Positions 60,584 through 64,000 of a DNA stretch of 64,000 nucleotides are shown here, one piece after another (the stretch's first letter is position 1; the number at the start of each line of letters is the position of its first letter). The notes beneath the pieces were generated by a model, which did not search any database, was not told where the DNA came from, and was given only the letters and a program-made list of their open reading frames with translations. This DNA is from Gemmatimonadota bacterium (lineage in GTDB: Bacteria > Gemmatimonadota > Gemmatimonadetes > Gemmatimonadales > GWC2-71-9). The position numbers were made by a program, and so were the translations under genes. The stretch is taken from contig JAJCZX010000021.1 of the NCBI GenBank assembly GCA_029262195.1, positions 1-64,000 of the forward strand, read 5' to 3'.

Positions 60584-61252
60584 TTAGTTCTCGGCTGTAA
60601 TGCGCTGATTTGCCGGGGAGCTGACCACATACTCACAGGCGTTACAGCCGCTTACGATATGTGTCTTTCGTTCAACCTCAGCTCCTACCAAACCTTCGAT
60701 CATCTTCCGTTCTACGTCGCAGATTTCCGGAAGGCACGATGCCATCGCTTGAATTGCGCAATTATGTATCAAGAGTTGCATCGCAGAACCATCGCCCACG
60801 GTTTCGGCCATGAAACCAGCTTCCTCCAGGGCGCTCGCCAACTCGGTGAGCCGCTGATTCGGATCCAGGCCTTCCAACTTCCCGGACACCTGATTCACGA
60901 TCTCTTTGTACTGTCGTTCGAGTACCGCAACAGCAGCACCGCGACCTTCCTTTTCGACCAAGTGCTCAAGTAAACGAGTGGCGGTTTCCTCGTACCGATT
61001 GGGGAATAGGCCTTCCGCCGCAGCACTTAGTGTATAGGCAAACGTCGGTGCCCCCTGGCCCCTTTGCTCCCTACCGTATCTCACCAGACCCTCAGCCTCA
61101 AGCTCCTTCATATGTCTCCGAACGGCCGTACTGGAAACACCAAGCCTGCCAGCAAGCTCCGCAGAGGCCAGAGGTTGGTCTTTTTTCAGTTCCAAGAGTA
61201 TTTGTTGGCGCGAACCTTTTTGGCCCGCCAAACCTGGTGTTTGAGGCTCCAT
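60584..61252 (-). CDS. sufR: SufR-type Fe-S-sensing repressor of the suf operon
   Basis: About 222 residues from ATG 61252 ([20 protein letters not shown]); a TTG at 61264 adds four codons. DeoR/ArsR-like winged HTH ([40 protein letters not shown]) then a domain with cysteines in [20 protein letters not shown] and [13 protein letters not shown], which resemble the cluster ligands of SufR. It is first in the operon, so it most likely represses sufBCDUS when its cluster is intact. Confidence 0.9.
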   Translation of the reverse strand: MEPQTPGLAGQKGSRQQILLELKKDQPLASAELAGRLGVSSTAVRRHMKELEAEGLVRYGREQRGQGAPTFAYTLSAAAEGLFPNRYEETATRLLEHLVEKEGRGAAVAVLERQYKEIVNQVSGKLEGLDPNQRLTELASALEEAGFMAETVGDGSAMQLLIHNCAIQAMASCLPEICDVERKMIEGLVGAEVERKTHIVSGCNACEYVVSSPANQRITAEN

Positions 61253-61285
61253 AGGGACGCTCAATCTAACAACTTATGTAACTAA

Positions 61286-61300
61286 AACAACCTTTTTGTT
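61286..61300. promoter_or_regulatory. Possible operator upstream of sufR
   Basis: AACAA-CCTTT-TTGTT: a 5-bp inverted repeat with 5-nt spacer, 34 bp before the sufR ATG. Its shape is only loosely like the CAAC-N6-GTTG sites known for cyanobacterial SufR. It is weak evidence. Confidence 0.3.
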
Positions 61301-61440
61301 CTATTAACCTGTAAACCATTGCAAATCATTGCTTTACGTTATTTTCCAAGAGGACTTGAGATTCTACGCCCAAACACTACTTCCTCTCCCCCAACTCCTC
61401 CCTCTTCCCCCCAAAACCTCTTTTCCCTACCTTGTTGCCC

Positions 61441-61989
61441 ATGACTATCCACCGGATTCGCCTGCTCGGCGACCCGATCCTACGAAATAAGTGTGATCAC
61501 GTTGTTAACCCGAGTTCCCCGGCCATTCGTATCGTGGCTGACGACCTGCAGGAAACACTTCAGGATGTAAAAGCTCGATTGGGGTTTGGTCGGGCGCTAT
61601 CGGCACCCCAGATCGGTGCACCGGTTCGTATGATCCACCTGGCTAACGGCGATCACCCTTTTTTGGTGAATCCAGAGATCGAAGACATAGGATCAAAAGA
61701 TTTCTACGTCTGCAACGATTGCTTTTCTTTTCCAGACCTGCTCGTCAGGGTTCACAGGTCTTTCCAGGTAACGGTTAGGTTCACCGACTTGAAAGGAAAA
61801 CAACACGTCATTGAAGCCGAAGGAGCGTTGGCGGAACTCCTCCAGCATGAGCTAGACCACCTCGACGGTGTCCTGGCTATTGATCGGGCCGACGGACTCG
61901 ACCCGTTTTTCTACCGGGAAGAGTGGAACAAGCATCACCCGGAAGAGTCCAGGCTAGGCGAACCTTTTCCGAGAGCGGAAATACTTTAG
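61441..61989 (+). CDS. def: Peptide-deformylase-like protein with altered motifs
   Basis: About 182 residues from ATG 61441 (MTIHRIRLLGDPILRNKCDH); the track's TTG is 3 codons upstream. PDF removes the formyl group from nascent proteins. The third motif LLQHELDHLDGVLAIDR is intact (HELDH), and the metal Cys is in CNDCFSFPDL. But motif 1 is GFGRALSAPQIG rather than G-x-G-x-A-A-P-Q, and motif 2 reads NDCFS rather than EGCLS. It may be a second, divergent deformylase; a standard copy may lie elsewhere. Confidence 0.82.
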   Translation: MTIHRIRLLGDPILRNKCDHVVNPSSPAIRIVADDLQETLQDVKARLGFGRALSAPQIGAPVRMIHLANGDHPFLVNPEIEDIGSKDFYVCNDCFSFPDLLVRVHRSFQVTVRFTDLKGKQHVIEAEGALAELLQHELDHLDGVLAIDRADGLDPFFYREEWNKHHPEESRLGEPFPRAEIL

Positions 61990-62061
61990 GGGCAGGTCGA
62001 GAGGACGGGACGGAAGGCCCGCCCCCCCAAACTTCTTACATCTAGCTTTCGACTTCTAACT

Positions 62062-62538
62062 TTACTCCGGTTTATGCCAGCAGTTTTCGGTACGAGACGT
62101 ATCGGTAAGTCGAAAAATCTTCCAACCATCTGCGGATTTCCAAAGGTCGAACGCGTCGACACCGCAATGGTGAAACGCACCGTTTAGAAGCAATTCGTAC
62201 TTCACCCAAACGGTGGCAAGGTTGTCGTCTATCTGGACAACCGGGTCCCAGATCGGCTCATCCAACTGGCCTGGCTGCATACTGGCAATAAACGTCACGA
62301 ACCCGTCCATCGGAGAGGTAGTGATCTCGACCTCACCAGTGTTCGGGTTAACGCCGGCCCGACCCATTGTCGCTTCGGAGCTGAACGTGGAACGAACCAT
62401 TGCCGTATCGGCTGCCTTCATGCCGTCAAAAAGGCGATTGACCGTTGCCATCACCGCTTCCTCTTCTTCCATCATCTGCGCGGACACGGATCCCGCAGAT
62501 ACAAGGAGAATGGAAAGGGCAGAGAAAAGTTTTTTCAC
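62062..62538 (-). CDS. Secreted NTF2-like (SnoaL/DUF4440) protein
   Basis: This 158-residue protein has a signal peptide (MKKLFSALSILLVSAGSVSA), then EEEAVMATVNRLFDGMKAAD, LATVWVKYELLLNGAFHHCG, VDAFDLWKSADGWKIFRLTD, the strand-helix layout of NTF2-like DUF4440 proteins. These bind small ligands; activity is unknown. It is alone on the minus strand, convergent with the deformylase gene. Confidence 0.8.
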   Translation of the reverse strand: MKKLFSALSILLVSAGSVSAQMMEEEEAVMATVNRLFDGMKAADTAMVRSTFSSEATMGRAGVNPNTGEVEITTSPMDGFVTFIASMQPGQLDEPIWDPVVQIDDNLATVWVKYELLLNGAFHHCGVDAFDLWKSADGWKIFRLTDTSRTENCWHKPE

Positions 62539-62662
62539 GGGTAAAACCTCGGGTTAGGTGGGGAAGTAGTGTTCGAGCGACCAACGTCGTCGCAAAAGGC
62601 CTGTAATGTTACTAACTAGATAAACCGGAGTTCCATCTCGCAATGATACAAGCCCCCCCAAG

Positions 62663-63538
62663 TCATGCCCTCGAAAACTCGGCGCCATCCAAAAGCGCCA
62701 GTTCCTTGGCCGTCAATGCGATATCCGGCACCGTCGTGGAGTTGATAGCATTTGCGCTGGACCGCGCCGCGGGAATGATTATTACCGACGGCGACTGGGC
62801 AAGCACCCATGCAAGGACGATGGCGTGGGGAGTAGTCTCATGCGCCTCGGCGATGGGCCCAACAACCGCGTGGTCAGGCAATTTCTTGTTGAGCCTACCA
62901 CCACCCACAGGACTATACGCCAGGAAACAGATTCCGTTTTCGTCACAATGACCCAGAACGCCCTCGTCGATTGCTTCTCGGAAAAAGGGGTTCAACCTGT
63001 TTTGCACCGTTTTGATTTCAGCCACCGAACGGGCTTCCTCAATCTGGGCCACTGAAACGTTCGAAATCCCAATCCAACGGACCTTGCCCTGGTCCTGCAA
63101 ATCTCTGAACGCCCCGATGCTATCCGCAAAAGGAACCCTGGGGTCGGGGGCGTGATGTTGGTATAGGTCAATGCAGTCGACACTCAGGGCTTTAAGCGAC
63201 GCTTCGCATGCGGCTTTGATATGCTGAGGACTACCGTCATACTCCCAATTCCCCTCCGGGCGCGTCATTCCAGCTTTCGTCGCCACAGTGATTGAATCTC
63301 GGTTGCCGGACCACTGGTCCAGGGCCTTCGCTATGAGCCGCTCATTATGTCCAATTTCGGTGTGGTCCAGGCAATAGACGTCCGCCGTATCGATCAACGT
63401 AACTCCGTGATCGAGAGACGCGTGAATCGTCTCAATAGATACCGCCTCATCAGGCCGCCCGGCCACTGAAACGTGCATTCCTCCGTAACCGACAGCAGAA
63501 ACTTCGCGGGTATTTGAGCCTAGGGTTCTGTATTTCAT
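62663..63538 (-). CDS. Aldo/keto reductase
   Basis: About 291 residues from ATG 63538 (MKYRTLGSNTREVSAVGYGG); the track adds 109 codons that run through the divergent PadR gene. Catalytic tetrad: Asp and Tyr in TLIDTADVYCLDHTEIGHNE, Lys in ITVATKAGMTRPEGNWEYDG, and His in IDLYQHHAPDP. NADPH-binding (IPAARSSANAINST) is at the C-terminus. The substrate is unknown. It is divergent from a PadR gene, so it may be its target. Confidence 0.9.
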   Translation of the reverse strand: MKYRTLGSNTREVSAVGYGGMHVSVAGRPDEAVSIETIHASLDHGVTLIDTADVYCLDHTEIGHNERLIAKALDQWSGNRDSITVATKAGMTRPEGNWEYDGSPQHIKAACEASLKALSVDCIDLYQHHAPDPRVPFADSIGAFRDLQDQGKVRWIGISNVSVAQIEEARSVAEIKTVQNRLNPFFREAIDEGVLGHCDENGICFLAYSPVGGGRLNKKLPDHAVVGPIAEAHETTPHAIVLAWVLAQSPSVIIIPAARSSANAINSTTVPDIALTAKELALLDGAEFSRA

Positions 63539-63625
63539 AATTCTAAAGATAAGTGGGGGGCACGACATGCCTGCAAGGTTTTCGTGGTCATCGGGCGGAA
63601 CCCAAAACACAGTACAAGGTACCAC

Positions 63626-63644
63626 TATAAGTGTTTTACTTATA
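63626..63644. promoter_or_regulatory. Inverted repeat between the AKR and PadR genes
   Basis: TATAAGT-gtttt-ACTTATA, a 7-bp perfect repeat that also contains a TATAAT -10-like box (63641-63646) towards PadR and the mirror TATAGT towards the reductase. A PadR protein bound here would block both divergent promoters. Confidence 0.5.
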
Positions 63645-63663
63645 ATGAATTTGAGAGAATTCC

Positions 63664-64000
63664 GTGAAACCCGATATCGAACATTTGATTCCGATGAAAC
63701 CTGGAGACTTCCAGATCCTGCTTGTCTTGCTCCGCGAGAATACGCACGGCTATGGAATAATGAAAGTTGTTTCCGAGCAAACCGATGGAGCAGTGAGGTT
63801 GGAAATCGGGTCTTTGTACCGAATTTTGGCCCGAATGATGGACCTTGGATTGGTTGAGACATCAAAGACGAACAGCGAGGAAACCGATCGCCGGCGTTTC
63901 TATTCGATCACCCAAACCGGTAGGCTAGCCGCGCAACTGGAAGCCCGCCGGTTGGAAAGCCTAATCAAAACCGCCCGCTCCGTAAATCTCCTGGGACCAT
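63664..64000 (+). CDS. PadR-family transcriptional regulator (partial)
   Basis: Starts GTG 63664 (MKPDIEHLIPMKPGDFQILL) and runs off the window end. PadR winged helix: LVLLRENTHGYGIMKVVSEQ, RLEIGSLYRILARMMDLGLV, then the wing RRRFYSITQTGRLAAQLEAR. Not in the ORF track because it is cut. It lies divergent from the aldo/keto reductase with the shared inverted repeat between them. Confidence 0.85.
   Translation, partial: MKPDIEHLIPMKPGDFQILLVLLRENTHGYGIMKVVSEQTDGAVRLEIGSLYRILARMMDLGLVETSKTNSEETDRRRFYSITQTGRLAAQLEARRLESLIKTARSVNLLGP

Overview
The window looks like a bacterial chromosome segment, most plausibly from Gemmatimonadota or a related lineage. This is an inference from gene style: an OmpA protein with thrombospondin type-3 repeats, secreted beta-propeller proteins, a fused E1 alpha/beta dehydrogenase, a Hanks kinase with a 2TM module, a long-form IspH and the sequence of the housekeeping genes. 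No 16S gene is present to confirm it. Base composition is moderately GC-rich and genes are tightly packed, with many 1-4 nt overlaps. I recognised no rRNA, tRNA or CRISPR array.

Region 1 (1 to about 5650) is an accessory locus. It holds three headless C-terminal tips of Rhs proteins, each followed by its own putative immunity gene. Between them lie repeated leader DNA and decayed antisense copies of one XRE-type regulator. A HicBA toxin-antitoxin pair sits in the array next to a left-over tail of an immunity gene. Several XRE remnants contain, on the opposite strand, a rho-independent terminator that follows the preceding cassette.

Region 2 (5650-25100) carries ispH, a thioesterase, an Omp85-like barrel protein, two regulators, and an overlapping operon of a SelW-type selenoprotein, 6-phosphofructokinase and a DEIH helicase. 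The selenoprotein was missed by the ORF track because of an in-frame UGA. It has a CxxU motif and a SECIS-like hairpin just downstream, so the organism should decode selenocysteine. OmpA and a DUF4015 protein follow, then secreted proteins, an AraC regulator, an RHH-nucleotidyltransferase toxin-antitoxin pair under a long palindrome, and an aconitase-family enzyme with an N-terminal swivel.

Region 3 (25100-48800) is mostly metabolism and housekeeping: TrmB and TetR regulators with clear palindromic operators, Lon, a Ser/Thr kinase, fused branched-chain 2-oxoacid dehydrogenase E1, DUF1015, RsgA, proline dehydrogenase, FadJ/FadA-type beta-oxidation enzymes, GlpD, a deoxyhypusine-synthase-like enzyme, QueG and a NIF3 protein.

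Region 4 (48800-54100) is a chromosome-segregation and cell-shape block: bactofilin, M23 peptidase, ParB, ParA, a parS site inside a 36-bp perfect palindrome, and MnmG. This arrangement is usual near a replication origin.

Region 5 (54100-64000) holds an anti-sigma-like membrane protein, the sufR-B-C-D-U-S iron-sulfur assembly operon, a divergent peptide deformylase, an NTF2-like secreted protein, and an aldo/keto reductase divergent from a PadR regulator cut off by the window end.
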